Notes under the pieces: model-generated
What the model was told of the DNA's origin: nothing
Seen by the model: only the letters and a program-made list of their open reading frames with translations
Databases searched by the model: none
NCBI RefSeq assembly: GCF_016591715.1
Contig: NZ_AP024109.1
Location: 62,001 to 126,000 of the forward strand
DNA from: Mesorhizobium sp. J8
GTDB taxonomy: Bacteria > Pseudomonadota > Alphaproteobacteria > Rhizobiales > Rhizobiaceae
Direction: 5' to 3'
Length of the DNA: 64,000 nucleotides
Made by a program: the position numbers and the translations under genes
Shown: in pieces, positions 30,317-39,450 of the stretch
Numbering within the stretch: the first letter of the stretch is position 1
How the letters are laid out: every line of letters begins with the position of its first letter

Positions 30317-31267
30317 ATGGTGATTGTCACCGCAAGCGACAATAACTTTGTGCCCGGGCTTTTTTTATTCATCTTTTCTGCCTGGATTCACAATCGCGAG
30401 GCGAAATTCGTCGTCATCGATGCGGGAATAGAGCCTGCGAGCGCGATGGAGCTTCGCCGATTTTGCGAACGAAACGGAATTGACTGTCAGCTGGTCCAAG
30501 CGGACGCCAAGCGGATTTCCGATCTGCCGACAAGAGGCAAGCTGCTGACGACTGCCGCCTATGCCCGAATACTCATTCCCGAGATATTGTCCGATTGCGA
30601 CAAGGCCATCTACATGGATGCGGATACGCTGGTGGTATCCGATCTCGGCGGCCTCTGGTCGGCGGATTTGGGCGACAATTTGGTCGCCGGCGTGGTTGAC
30701 GGCTTCGTCGAGCAGGAGGAACTCGACGACATCGAAATGTCCCGGAACGAGTATATCAATTCCGGCGTTCTGGCGATGAACCTCGCCGCCTGGCGGAGGG
30801 AAGGCATCGCAGACAGGATCTTTGCAACGGTTCGCGAAACCGCCAAGTCGCGATATCTCGACCAGACAGCCTTGAACACGGTGGTGCGCGGACGGGTTCT
30901 TTTCCTGGGCAGGGAATGGAATTTCTTCTCGGAGCGGTATTTGGAAATCGAACGGCGGCTTCCCAAGGTGATCCACTATGCGGGATCGGCCAAGCCCTGG
31001 CGCTATAGGCGCGTGCCTTTCGCCGATGTCTTCAATTTCTACAGGACCTTGTCCGGATTGGATATTCCGGAGGGGACGCTGATTTTGAAATCCGCCCGTA
31101 GGCGAAAGATGATCCTTGGCCTTTTCGGGCTGCGAAGAAAATACTGGTCCGCCGCCCTGGCAAATCACTACTACTGCCGTCGATTCACCAAACCGCATCT
31201 ACGAGGCCTGGGCAAGATGTTGTCGAAGCTTCCGTTGCCGCCGCAACATTCGACTGCGGCGCCGTAA
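30317..31267 (+). CDS. Glycosyltransferase family 8 (LPS-type)
   Basis: A 316-residue GT8 enzyme of the lipopolysaccharide galactosyl/glucosyltransferase kind. It has VIVTASDNNF at the start, the metal-binding DAD at 101-103 in YMDADTLV, YINSGVLAMNLAAWR, and VIHYAGSAKPW near the C-terminus. It uses a UDP-sugar to extend LPS core or another envelope glycan. Base composition is visibly less G+C-rich than the neighbours, which suggests acquisition. An 8-bp inverted repeat, ATGCCTCG/CGAGGCAT (30150-30192), lies in the upstream gap. The ribosome site is weak. Confidence 0.85.
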   Translation: MVIVTASDNNFVPGLFLFIFSAWIHNREAKFVVIDAGIEPASAMELRRFCERNGIDCQLVQADAKRISDLPTRGKLLTTAAYARILIPEILSDCDKAIYMDADTLVVSDLGGLWSADLGDNLVAGVVDGFVEQEELDDIEMSRNEYINSGVLAMNLAAWRREGIADRIFATVRETAKSRYLDQTALNTVVRGRVLFLGREWNFFSERYLEIERRLPKVIHYAGSAKPWRYRRVPFADVFNFYRTLSGLDIPEGTLILKSARRRKMILGLFGLRRKYWSAALANHYYCRRFTKPHLRGLGKMLSKLPLPPQHSTAAP

Positions 31268-31396
31268 CGAGATGCACAGTTGTTGGTGTTCCCGTAATGT
31301 TCTTGCCCAAAGCGAGAATTTGTGGTTGTCTGGCCTGATTTCACTCGCGGCCTGATAGCGGGGCCACGCGAGCCGGTATCGGGGGCTTGGGACAAA

Positions 31397-32926
31397 ATGG
31401 TGGCGCGGGTTCGCACGGTGGCTTTCCAGGGCATCGAGGCCTTGCCGGTCGATGTCCAGGTGATGGTCGGGCCGGGCAAGGTCGGCATGCAGATCGTCGG
31501 CCTGCCGGACAAGGCGGTGGCCGAGAGCCGCGAGCGCGTGCAGGCCGCGCTGCACGCATCCGGCCTGTCGATGCCCTCGAAGAAGGTGACGGTGAATCTC
31601 GCGCCGGCGGATCTGCCCAAGGAGGGCAGTCATTACGACCTGCCGATCGCGCTCGGCCTGATGGCGGCGCTCGGCGCCATTCCGGGCGATATGCTTGCCG
31701 GCTATGTGGTGCTCGGCGAATTGTCGCTCGACGGCACGATCGCGGGCGTGGCCGGCGCGCTGCCGGCGGCGATAGGCGCCAATGCCGAGGGCAAGGGCCT
31801 GATCTGCCCCTTCGCCTGTGGGCCGGAAGCGGCCTGGGCGGGCAAGGATTTCGACATCCTTGCGCCGCGCAGCCTGATTGCCATTGCCAACCATTTTCGC
31901 GGCACGCAGGTGCTGTCGCGGCCCGAGGCCGGCATCCAGCTCGCCGCGCGCGACCTGCCCGACCTCGCCGACATCAAGGGCCAGGAAAGCGCCAAGCGGG
32001 CGCTCGAGGTAGCGGCGGCCGGCGGACACAACCTCCTTATGGTCGGACCGCCCGGCGCGGGCAAGTCGATGCTGGCGCAGCGCCTGCCTTCGATCCTGCC
32101 GCCGCTGGCGCCGAAGGAGCTTCTCGAAGTCTCGATGATCGCCTCCGTCGCCGGCGAGCTCGGCGAAGGCAAGCTGACCGACCGGCGGCCGTTCCGCGCG
32201 CCGCATCACTCCGCCTCGATGGCGGCGATGGTCGGCGGCGGATTGCGCGCGCGGCCGGGCGAGGCCTCGCTCGCCCATCATGGCGTGCTGTTCCTCGACG
32301 AATTGCCGGAATTCGCGCCGCAGACGCTGGATGCGCTGCGCCAGCCGCTGGAGACGGGCGACTGCATGATCGCGCGCGCCAACCACCGCGTCACCTATCC
32401 GGCGCGCATCCAGCTGGTGGCGGCGATGAATCCGTGCCGCTGCGGCATGTCGGGCGAGCCCGGCTATCGCTGCCTGCGCGGCGACCGCTGCCGCACCGAA
32501 TACCAGGCGCGCATTTCCGGCCCGCTGCTCGACCGCATCGATCTTCGCATCGAGGTGCCGGCGGTCTCGGCAAGCGACCTGATCCGGCCGGACAAGGCCG
32601 AGACGAGCGCTTCGGTGGCGCAGCGCGTGGCGCGTGCGCGCGCCATGCAGCGCGAGAGGCTGGAACGGCTGGGCGCCGGCGCCACCACCAACGCCCACTG
32701 CCCGCCTTCGATCATCGAGGAGATCGCCAGGCCCGACAATGCCGGCCTGACGCTGCTCAAGGACGCCAGCGAAAAGCTCGGCTTCTCGGCGCGGGCCTAT
32801 CACCGCGTGCTGAAAGTAGCGCGCACGCTGGCCGACCTCGACGCCAGCGAGACGGTCGGCCGCATCCATCTCGCCGAGGCGATTTCCTATCGCATGAGCG
32901 CGGAGCGGATGGCGCAGGCGGCGTAG
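31397..32926 (+). CDS. yifB: YifB/ComM family Mg-chelatase-like AAA+ ATPase
   Basis: 509 residues. The N-terminal ChlI-type domain (MVARVRTVAFQGIEALPVDV, IVGLPDKAVAESRERV) is followed by the AAA+ core with Walker A MVGPPGAGKSM and Walker B GVLFLDELPEF. A C-terminal Mg-chelatase-like part holds a Cys cluster (MNPCRCGMSGEPGYRCLRGD). ComM is a hexameric helicase that promotes branch migration during natural transformation; many non-competent bacteria also keep it. The ATG at 31397 matches the family N-terminus. Confidence 0.93.
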   Translation: MVARVRTVAFQGIEALPVDVQVMVGPGKVGMQIVGLPDKAVAESRERVQAALHASGLSMPSKKVTVNLAPADLPKEGSHYDLPIALGLMAALGAIPGDMLAGYVVLGELSLDGTIAGVAGALPAAIGANAEGKGLICPFACGPEAAWAGKDFDILAPRSLIAIANHFRGTQVLSRPEAGIQLAARDLPDLADIKGQESAKRALEVAAAGGHNLLMVGPPGAGKSMLAQRLPSILPPLAPKELLEVSMIASVAGELGEGKLTDRRPFRAPHHSASMAAMVGGGLRARPGEASLAHHGVLFLDELPEFAPQTLDALRQPLETGDCMIARANHRVTYPARIQLVAAMNPCRCGMSGEPGYRCLRGDRCRTEYQARISGPLLDRIDLRIEVPAVSASDLIRPDKAETSASVAQRVARARAMQRERLERLGAGATTNAHCPPSIIEEIARPDNAGLTLLKDASEKLGFSARAYHRVLKVARTLADLDASETVGRIHLAEAISYRMSAERMAQAA

Positions 32927-32972
32927 CCGGAAGGCATTCGTAACCGCCGGATCCGCCCTGACCGATTTCACG

Positions 32973-33581
32973 TCAATTGGTTGCAGGAATAAGCTTCTGC
33001 AGCGTCGGCGCCAGGATCATGCCGAAGGTCAGGACGTCGCCATAGGCCCGCGCGGAAATCATCGCCCCGTGCACGGTCGCCATGAAGGCTTCCGCCTCGA
33101 CGCGCGGCGCGGCAGCGATCGTCAATGTTCCCTGCTCGGCGCCGCGCTCGAAGACGCGGGTCAGCCACCCCGACAGAAACTGAAAATAGGCACGGACCTC
33201 CACGGCCACCCCGGGCGGCAGGACCGGAAGCTCGCTGGCGAGCAGCGCGCAAACGCAAAACGGCCTGCTCGCGTCCTCGATGCATTGCGCCCAGAAGCCG
33301 GCATAGGTTCGCAGCAACTCGGGCCGTCCGGGCACATTGCGCTCCAGCTCCGTCATGCCCGTGACGGCGTCGTCGAGATAGCGCCTGACCAGGGTCTGCA
33401 CGAGGTCGGCCTTGCTCGGGAAATGATGATGGATGCTCGCCTTGCGGATCCCGACGACCTCGGCGATATCGGCGTAGCTGAAGCCGTTATAGCCGCCGGC
33501 GACGATGAAGCGTTGCGCGGCGGCCAGGATGTTATCGGCGGTATTCGAAGGGAAGGTGTTCGAGGGCTTATCCATGGACAT
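32973..33581 (-). CDS. TetR/AcrR family transcriptional regulator
   Basis: 202 residues with an N-terminal helix-turn-helix at about 17-60 (ADNILAAAQRFIVAGGYNGF, EVVGIRKASIHHHFPSKADLV). The rest is a helical ligand domain. It lies 24 nt downstream of a membrane-protein gene in the same direction. A perfect 18-bp palindrome upstream of that gene is the likely operator, so it probably represses its own two-gene unit until a ligand binds. The ligand is unknown. Confidence 0.92.
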   Translation of the reverse strand: MSMDKPSNTFPSNTADNILAAAQRFIVAGGYNGFSYADIAEVVGIRKASIHHHFPSKADLVQTLVRRYLDDAVTGMTELERNVPGRPELLRTYAGFWAQCIEDASRPFCVCALLASELPVLPPGVAVEVRAYFQFLSGWLTRVFERGAEQGTLTIAAAPRVEAEAFMATVHGAMISARAYGDVLTFGMILAPTLQKLIPATN

Positions 33582-33605
33582 GCCTAACCTCCGGCGGAGG
33601 AAATC

Positions 33606-34196
33606 TCAACGCATGGCCTGCGGCGACTTGCGAAGGAAATCGCCGACCGACAGCCACACGGCGGACACCAGGAAATAGAAGGCACCGAAAGCGGCGTAGG
33701 GCGCGACATTGGCGATGCCGATGGTCTCCGTGCCGCCCGCCATCTTGACGAAGAAGAGACCGGCCAGCGCCGATTGGGCGCCGCTCAGGATCATCGCCCA
33801 CTGGGCGCCGTTGGTCTTCCAGCGACGAACCGCCGTCAGCAGCTGAAACGCACCGGAGATCGCGGCCCAGACGCCGTAGACCGAGAGCACCGCGTTCATG
33901 CTGTGGCCAAGCGCGACGGCGACCGCGATCGCGGTGATGATGCTGACGACGAAATTGAGCAGCTGCGTCCTGTTGCGACCGAGGCCGCTGCTGCGCTGCG
34001 CGTCGACATAGTTCGCAAGCGCGTCCCATAGCGGATAGGCGACCAGCATGGCCGCGGCGAGCGGTACCACCGTCTTTGCGACGGTAAAGGCCGCCAGGAC
34101 CCAGGCCGCGGATACGGCAAAGCGAAGGTAGTAATAGGTTTTGAGCCAGCCGTTTGAGGCCAGGGCAGGGCTTTCAACGCTCGTTTGTGCGGACAT
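33606..34196 (-). CDS. DUF308-like membrane protein controlled by TetR
   Basis: A 196-residue protein with about six hydrophobic helices (AVSAAWVLAAFTVA, VVPLAAAMLVAYPLWDAL, LLNFVVSIITAIAVAVAL, AVLSVYGVWAAISGAFQLLTAV and two more). This resembles the HdeD/DUF308 layout of repeated two-helix units. Function unknown; members are often stress-linked. It is the first gene of a unit with the TetR regulator. Confidence 0.7.
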   Translation of the reverse strand: MSAQTSVESPALASNGWLKTYYYLRFAVSAAWVLAAFTVAKTVVPLAAAMLVAYPLWDALANYVDAQRSSGLGRNRTQLLNFVVSIITAIAVAVALGHSMNAVLSVYGVWAAISGAFQLLTAVRRWKTNGAQWAMILSGAQSALAGLFFVKMAGGTETIGIANVAPYAAFGAFYFLVSAVWLSVGDFLRKSPQAMR

Positions 34197-34225
34197 GATG
34201 GATAACCTTTCTTCGGTGTCATTGC

Positions 34226-34243
34226 CTACCTACTAGTAGGTAG
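34226..34243. promoter_or_regulatory. TetR-type operator (perfect 18-bp palindrome)
   Basis: CTACCTACTAGTAGGTAG is a perfect 18-bp palindrome 29 nt upstream of the DUF308-like gene start. TetR-family sites with TACCTAC/GTAGGTA half sites are well known. The TetR gene is in the same transcript. A GNAT gene starts about 105 nt away on the other strand and could also be affected. Confidence 0.8.
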
Positions 34244-34348
34244 ATCGCGACACGTCAAGTTATTTGCATCGACGTCCGCTCCGATTTGGACACGTCGCAT
34301 TCTGAAACCTGCGTGGTATGATGGATTGGATCCGCGCGGGGGCGAGGG

Positions 34349-34864
34349 ATGATTTCAGTTCTGCCGGCGCGCAGCGCCGAAGACTTCGACACCATGGCCA
34401 TGCTCTGCGGCAGGCTGGCGCAGTGGGATGTCGACGCGTCCGCGCCCCATGGTGTCTCGGAGGAGGATATAAGGACGCTGTTCCAGCCCGAAACCAGCGG
34501 CCATGAACTTGCAATGCAATTCCGCGCGCCGGATGCCATGGCCTTCATTGCGCGATCGGGCAACGTGCCGGCGGGCTGCCTCGCCTTCGGCCCGTTCGGC
34601 GAAGGCAAGGTGGAACTTCACAAGTTCTTCGTCGATGAATCCTCCCGCGGGCAAGGCATAGGCCGCGCGCTGATGGGCGCGGTCCTGGCCGAGATCGGCA
34701 AAGGCCCGGCCCGCACGGTGCTGATCCACACCGCCTTCTATATGAAAAGCGCCATTGCCGTGTATGAGGCGTTCGGCTTCAGGCCCTGCGCGCCGTTTCG
34801 CGACACGCCCGCGCATGTCCGCCACACGGACGTCTTCCTGTCGCGTACGGTCAAGGGCGGGTGA
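34349..34864 (+). CDS. GNAT family N-acetyltransferase
   Basis: A 171-residue Gcn5-related acetyltransferase. The acetyl-CoA loop is visible as SRGQGIGRALMGAVLAEI (motif A), with the later YMKSAIAVYEAFGFRPC (motif B). The substrate is unknown. It is divergent from the TetR-controlled unit and convergent with malate synthase. Confidence 0.88.
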   Translation: MISVLPARSAEDFDTMAMLCGRLAQWDVDASAPHGVSEEDIRTLFQPETSGHELAMQFRAPDAMAFIARSGNVPAGCLAFGPFGEGKVELHKFFVDESSRGQGIGRALMGAVLAEIGKGPARTVLIHTAFYMKSAIAVYEAFGFRPCAPFRDTPAHVRHTDVFLSRTVKGG

Positions 34865-34903
34865 GGGCCGCTACCGCCGACAGCCGGCGGCAAGCCGGCA
34901 GGC

Positions 34904-37090
34904 TCAGGCGGAGTGCTGCCTGTCGCGCGCCTTCAGCTCCAACCGCCGCTTGTGCAGCACCGGCTCCGTATAGCCGTTGGGCTGCGCCGTCCCCTTGAAC
35001 ACTAGGTCGCACGCCGCCTGGAAGGCGATGGAATTGTCGAAGTCCGGCGCCATCGGCCGGTAGAGCGGGTCGCCGACATTCTGGCGGTCGACGATCGCCG
35101 CCATGCGCTGCAGCGAATCCCGGACCTGGATCTCGGAGCAGACCTTATGGCGCAGCCAGTTGGCGATGTGCTGCGAGGAAATGCGCAGCGTGGCGCGGTC
35201 CTCCATCAGGCCGACATCGTTGATATCGGGCACTTTCGAGCAGCCGACGCCCTGGTCGATCCAGCGCACGACATAACCCAGGATCCCTTGCGCGTTGTTG
35301 TCGAGCTCGCGCTGGATCTCGTCCGGCGTCCAGTTCGGCCGAACCGCGACCGGCACCGACAATATGTCGTCGAGCTTGGCCTTCGGCCGGCTCTTCAGCG
35401 CCGCCTGCACGGCGTGCACGTCGACCTTGTGATAGTGCGTGGCATGCAGCGTCGCGGCCGTCGGCGAGGGCACCCAGGCGGTGTTGGCGCCGGCCTTGGG
35501 GTGGGCGATCTTCTCGACCAGCATCGCCGCCATAAGGTCCGGCATCGCCCACATGCCCTTGCCGATCTGGGCGTGGCCGGCAAGCCCGCATTCGAGGCCC
35601 GTATCGACGTTCCAGGCCTCATAGGCGGAAATCCAGGCGGCCTGCTTCATGTCGCCCTTGCGGATCATCGGGCCGGCTTCCATCGAGGTGTGGATCTCGT
35701 CGCCGGTGCGGTCGAGGAAGCCGGTGTTGATGAACACCACGCGTTCCTTCGCCGCGCGGATCGCCTCCTTGAGGTTGACGGTGGTGCGCCGCTCCTCGTC
35801 CATGATGCCCATCTTGATGGTGTTCTTCGCCATGCCGAGCAGCGCCTCGACACGGTCGAAGATCTCGACGGCGAAGGCGACCTCTTCCGGCCCGTGCATC
35901 TTCGGCTTCACGACATACATCGAGCCGGCGCGGGAATTCATCCGCCGCCCGTTCGGGCCGACATCGTGCAGCGCGATCAGCGCGGTGATCGCCGCATCCA
36001 TGATGCCTTCCGGCACCTCGTTGCCCTCGCGGTCGAGGATCGCCGGATTGGTCATCAGGTGGCCGACATTGCGCACCAGCATCAGCGAGCGGCCGGGCAA
36101 GGTGATCGTGCCGCCGCCTCGCGAGGTATAGGTGCGGTCCGGGTTGAGCTTGCGGATGAAGGTCTTGCCGCCCTTGGTGATCTCTTCCGCCAGATCGCCC
36201 TTCATCAGGCCGAGCCAGTTGCGGTAGACGACGACCTTGTCCTCGGCATCCACGGCCGCGACCGAATCCTCGCAGTCCTGGATGGTGGTCAACGCGGCCT
36301 CGAGCAGGATGTCGGCGATGCCGGCCGGATCGGTCTTGCCGATCTGGTTGGCGCGGTCGATCACGATCTCGATATGCAACCCGTTCTTCACCAGCAGCAC
36401 CGCTTCCGGTGTGGCGGCATCGCCGCGATAGCCGACGAACTGCCTTGGATCGGCAAGCGTCGTGGCGCCGGCGCCCTCGCCGGCTTTCAGCGCGCCATTC
36501 ACCACCGAGAGCCCGTTGACGCCGGCCCATTTGCCGGTGGTCAGCGGCACGGACTGGTCGAGGAATTCCTTGGCCCAGGCGATCACCTTGGCGCCGCGCG
36601 CCGGATTGAAGCCCTTCCCCTTCTCGGCGCCGCCGGTCTCGGGGATGGCGTCCGTGCCGTAGAGCGCGTCATAGAGCGAGCCCCAGCGCGCATTGGCGGC
36701 GTTGAGCGCATAGCGCGCGTTCATCACCGGTACGACGAGCTGCGGCCCGGCGACGACGGCGATCTCGGGATCGACATGCTCCGTCGAGACGCTGAAGGCC
36801 GGCCCTTCCGGCACCAGATAGCCGATCTCCTTCAGGAAGGTCTTGTAGGCCTCCATGTCGAGCGGCGCGCCGTTTTCGCGATACCAGCCGTCGAGCTTCT
36901 CCTGCAGGGCGTCGCGCTTGGCGAGCAGCGCGCGGTTCTTCGGCGCGAGGTCGTGGACGATCGCCGAAAAGCCTTCCCAAAATTTTTCCGGGTCGATGCC
37001 GGTGCCGGGCGTGGCCTCCCCAGCCACGAGGTCATGGAGCTCCCGGGCAATCCGCAACCCGGCGATCTCGATGCGGTCGGTCATCTGCAC
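34904..37090 (-). CDS. glcB: Malate synthase G
   Basis: 728 residues, the full G-isoform length. It condenses glyoxylate with acetyl-CoA to malate. Active-site stretches are present: [37 protein letters not shown], and the C-terminal [20 protein letters not shown] with the catalytic base region. It serves growth on acetate, fatty acids or glycolate. No isocitrate lyase is in the window. Confidence 0.97.
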   Translation of the reverse strand: MQMTDRIEIAGLRIARELHDLVAGEATPGTGIDPEKFWEGFSAIVHDLAPKNRALLAKRDALQEKLDGWYRENGAPLDMEAYKTFLKEIGYLVPEGPAFSVSTEHVDPEIAVVAGPQLVVPVMNARYALNAANARWGSLYDALYGTDAIPETGGAEKGKGFNPARGAKVIAWAKEFLDQSVPLTTGKWAGVNGLSVVNGALKAGEGAGATTLADPRQFVGYRGDAATPEAVLLVKNGLHIEIVIDRANQIGKTDPAGIADILLEAALTTIQDCEDSVAAVDAEDKVVVYRNWLGLMKGDLAEEITKGGKTFIRKLNPDRTYTSRGGGTITLPGRSLMLVRNVGHLMTNPAILDREGNEVPEGIMDAAITALIALHDVGPNGRRMNSRAGSMYVVKPKMHGPEEVAFAVEIFDRVEALLGMAKNTIKMGIMDEERRTTVNLKEAIRAAKERVVFINTGFLDRTGDEIHTSMEAGPMIRKGDMKQAAWISAYEAWNVDTGLECGLAGHAQIGKGMWAMPDLMAAMLVEKIAHPKAGANTAWVPSPTAATLHATHYHKVDVHAVQAALKSRPKAKLDDILSVPVAVRPNWTPDEIQRELDNNAQGILGYVVRWIDQGVGCSKVPDINDVGLMEDRATLRISSQHIANWLRHKVCSEIQVRDSLQRMAAIVDRQNVGDPLYRPMAPDFDNSIAFQAACDLVFKGTAQPNGYTEPVLHKRRLELKARDRQHSA

Positions 37091-37173
37091 GTCTCCAGAT
37101 AGCTAGCTTGCCGGGGCGTTTGGCATGTTTGGGGGGCAAGGGTCAATTCGGCTTAGGATGTAGGCGCGGCCTT

Positions 37174-37320
37174 CCCTTCTCCCCTTGTGGGAGAAGGTGG
37201 ATCGGCGCGCAAGCGCCGAGACGGATGAGGGGTGTTCCAGCGGAATAAGACGCTGGCTTTCCCTGGAGCACCCCTCATCCGTCGCCTTCGGCGACACCTT
37301 CTCCCACAAGGGGAGAAGGG
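37174..37320. repeat. Type II palindromic intergenic element, gene-less
   Basis: Each half has an outer hairpin (CCTTCTCCC/GGGAGAAGG) and a second hairpin. That second hairpin is CGGCGC/GCGCCG in the left half and TCGCC/GGCGA in the right. Then comes an inner arm CGGATGAGGGGTG. The two halves are inverted around a centre of about 30 bp. It has the same organisation as the DUF559-carrying element at 49223-49780 but lacks the gene. It lies between malate synthase and the hydantoinase A gene. Confidence 0.85.
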
Positions 37321-37332
37321 GGACGTCGTGAC

Positions 37333-39354
37333 TCACACCGCAATCCGCGGCCGTCCCGACGCCACCGCCACCACATGCGCCTCGATGAACATGCGCTGGC
37401 CCTCGATGGTCGAGACCTTGAACTCGGTGGCGACGTCGATCTCGGCGCTGTCGGTGCCGGCGTCCTTGGCGCGCTCGGCCGCGATCGCCCGCACGTCGGC
37501 CTCGGCCGCCGCGATCGCCTTTTCCTCCTCGGTGAAGTCGCGCACCGTCTGGCCCGATGCCAGCCGGAACAGGCCTTCCTTGGGCTGGCTGACGCGGGCC
37601 TCGGCCGAGACGCGCACCTGGCCGACCACGGCGCCGAGCGCGTTGGCGACGTCGGTGTCCTCCGGCACGATGCAGCCATTGCCGACCAGCGGCGGCAGGC
37701 CGGCATAATGCAGCGGCGCCGACGCGCCGAGGCCGATGACCGGGCGGTCGAGCGCGACGGTGAAGCGGGCGATGCCGGGATGGGCGTCGACCGCGCGCTG
37801 CACCAGCGCATGCGCGACGGTCGCCGCGCCGTCGAGCCCGTCCTCGGCGAAGGCGGTTTCGAGGATGTATTCGGCCGACCAGCGGGTCAGCGTGACCAGC
37901 ACGCGCTCGGCGATCGCTTCCGGCGTCGCCGCGATCGCCTGGCCGCGGCCGTCGCGGCGGCGGGAAAACAGCTCGGCGCCGAGGCGCGCGGTGGCGGCGT
38001 CCCAGTTCGATTGCTTGCCGAGCACATGGGCGGCGTCCGACGGCGTGAAGCCGCAGATATGGACGAGGCCGCGCGCGACCAGCCGGTTCAGCGTGGCGTT
38101 CTGCGCGTTGGACGAGAGCAGCCTGTCGAGCGCCAGAGGGACAGCGCCGATCGCCTCGTAGAGCTTCGCCTCCGGTCCGGTGAGGCCGGCGGCAAGCCTG
38201 TCGGGCACGCCGGTGCGCACGGCGAAGCGGCCGTCCATGCGGCCGGGATTCGGCGCGCGCAGCTGCCGCTCAAGCTCGGCGGTGACCGCTTCGCCATGCA
38301 CCATGCCGGCCAGCGCCAGCGGCACCAGGCGGCGCGGGCCGAGCAGGATCTTCGGGTCGAGCGCGCCGTCCTCCAACGCCACTTCCGAATCGCCGCCGAG
38401 GCCGAAGGTGCGCATGGCGACAGCCTCGACCATGGTGCGGAAGCCGCCGACGGTGGCGCCTTCCGGATCGAGCCGCGGCCGGCCGCCGTCGAGCACGGCG
38501 ACGTCGGTCGTGGTGCCGCCGATGTCCGACACCATGGCGTCGTCCAGCCCGGTCATGTGGCGCGCGCCGACCAGGCTGGCGGCGGGGCCGGACAGGATCG
38601 TCTCGATCGGCCGCTGGCGGGCGAAGGCGGCCGACACCAGCGCGCCGTCGCCGCGCACCACCATCAGCGGCGCCGAGATGCCGCGCTTGGCGAGGAACCC
38701 TTCGGTCGCCGCCACCAGCCGGTCGATCATCGAGATCAGCCTTGCGTTGAGCAGCGTTGTCAGCGCGCGGCGCGGGCCGCCGAGCTTGGCCGACAATTCA
38801 TGGCTGGCGGTGACCGGCAGGCCGGTCTTCTCGCGGATCAGATCGCGGGCGGCCAGCTCATGCGCCGGATTGCGCGTGGCGAAATAGGCGCAGACGGCGA
38901 AGCCCGACACCGAGCCGCCTAAATCCGGAAGCGCTGCCTCGAGCCCGGAGAGGTCGAGCTTGGCCGCATTGCCGTGCACGTCATGGCCGCCGGGGCAGAA
39001 CACCACCGGATCGGTGCCGAGCGCCGTCTTCAGCCCGTCGCGGGCAAGGTCGGCCTCGGAAAAGCCGATCATCACCAGCGCCACGCGCCCGCCCTGGCCC
39101 TCGACCAGCGCGTTGGTGGCGAGCGTCGTCGACATGGAGACCAGCTTTATCGAGGCAGGATCGGTTTTGGCTTTCTCCAGCACCGCATCCACCGCGCCGG
39201 AAATGCCGACCGCGAGATCGTGGCGGGTGGTGAGCGACTTGGCCTTGGCCAGGACCTTGCCCTTGGGTCCGCCCTCCTCGGACCACAGCACCGCATCGGT
39301 ATAGGTGCCGCCGGTATCGATGCCGAGGAAGAGAGGATGGGGCTTGGCGGTCAT
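37333..39354 (-). CDS. Hydantoinase/oxoprolinase A-type protein
   Basis: 673 residues of the HyuA/OplA class of ATP-dependent amidohydrolase subunits. FLGIDTGGTYTDAVLWSEE is the actin-like phosphate-1 loop, MSTTLATNALVEGQGG and DIGGTTTDVAVLDGG follow, and GLGGDSEV comes later. The usual partner, HyuB, is not adjacent, which is unusual, so it may work alone or with a distant subunit. The ATG at 39354 matches the family start; 33 extra upstream codons look non-coding. Confidence 0.88.
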   Translation of the reverse strand: MTAKPHPLFLGIDTGGTYTDAVLWSEEGGPKGKVLAKAKSLTTRHDLAVGISGAVDAVLEKAKTDPASIKLVSMSTTLATNALVEGQGGRVALVMIGFSEADLARDGLKTALGTDPVVFCPGGHDVHGNAAKLDLSGLEAALPDLGGSVSGFAVCAYFATRNPAHELAARDLIREKTGLPVTASHELSAKLGGPRRALTTLLNARLISMIDRLVAATEGFLAKRGISAPLMVVRGDGALVSAAFARQRPIETILSGPAASLVGARHMTGLDDAMVSDIGGTTTDVAVLDGGRPRLDPEGATVGGFRTMVEAVAMRTFGLGGDSEVALEDGALDPKILLGPRRLVPLALAGMVHGEAVTAELERQLRAPNPGRMDGRFAVRTGVPDRLAAGLTGPEAKLYEAIGAVPLALDRLLSSNAQNATLNRLVARGLVHICGFTPSDAAHVLGKQSNWDAATARLGAELFSRRRDGRGQAIAATPEAIAERVLVTLTRWSAEYILETAFAEDGLDGAATVAHALVQRAVDAHPGIARFTVALDRPVIGLGASAPLHYAGLPPLVGNGCIVPEDTDVANALGAVVGQVRVSAEARVSQPKEGLFRLASGQTVRDFTEEEKAIAAAEADVRAIAAERAKDAGTDSAEIDVATEFKVSTIEGQRMFIEAHVVAVASGRPRIAV

Positions 39355-39450
39355 GTGCGGGCAGTCCGGGGTCGAGGGCTTTGTTTGCGAAGCCCTTAGC
39401 CGATACGAGCTGGCGGATAAAGAAGGGAGGGGTGGGCCAGGGAGGTTAGC

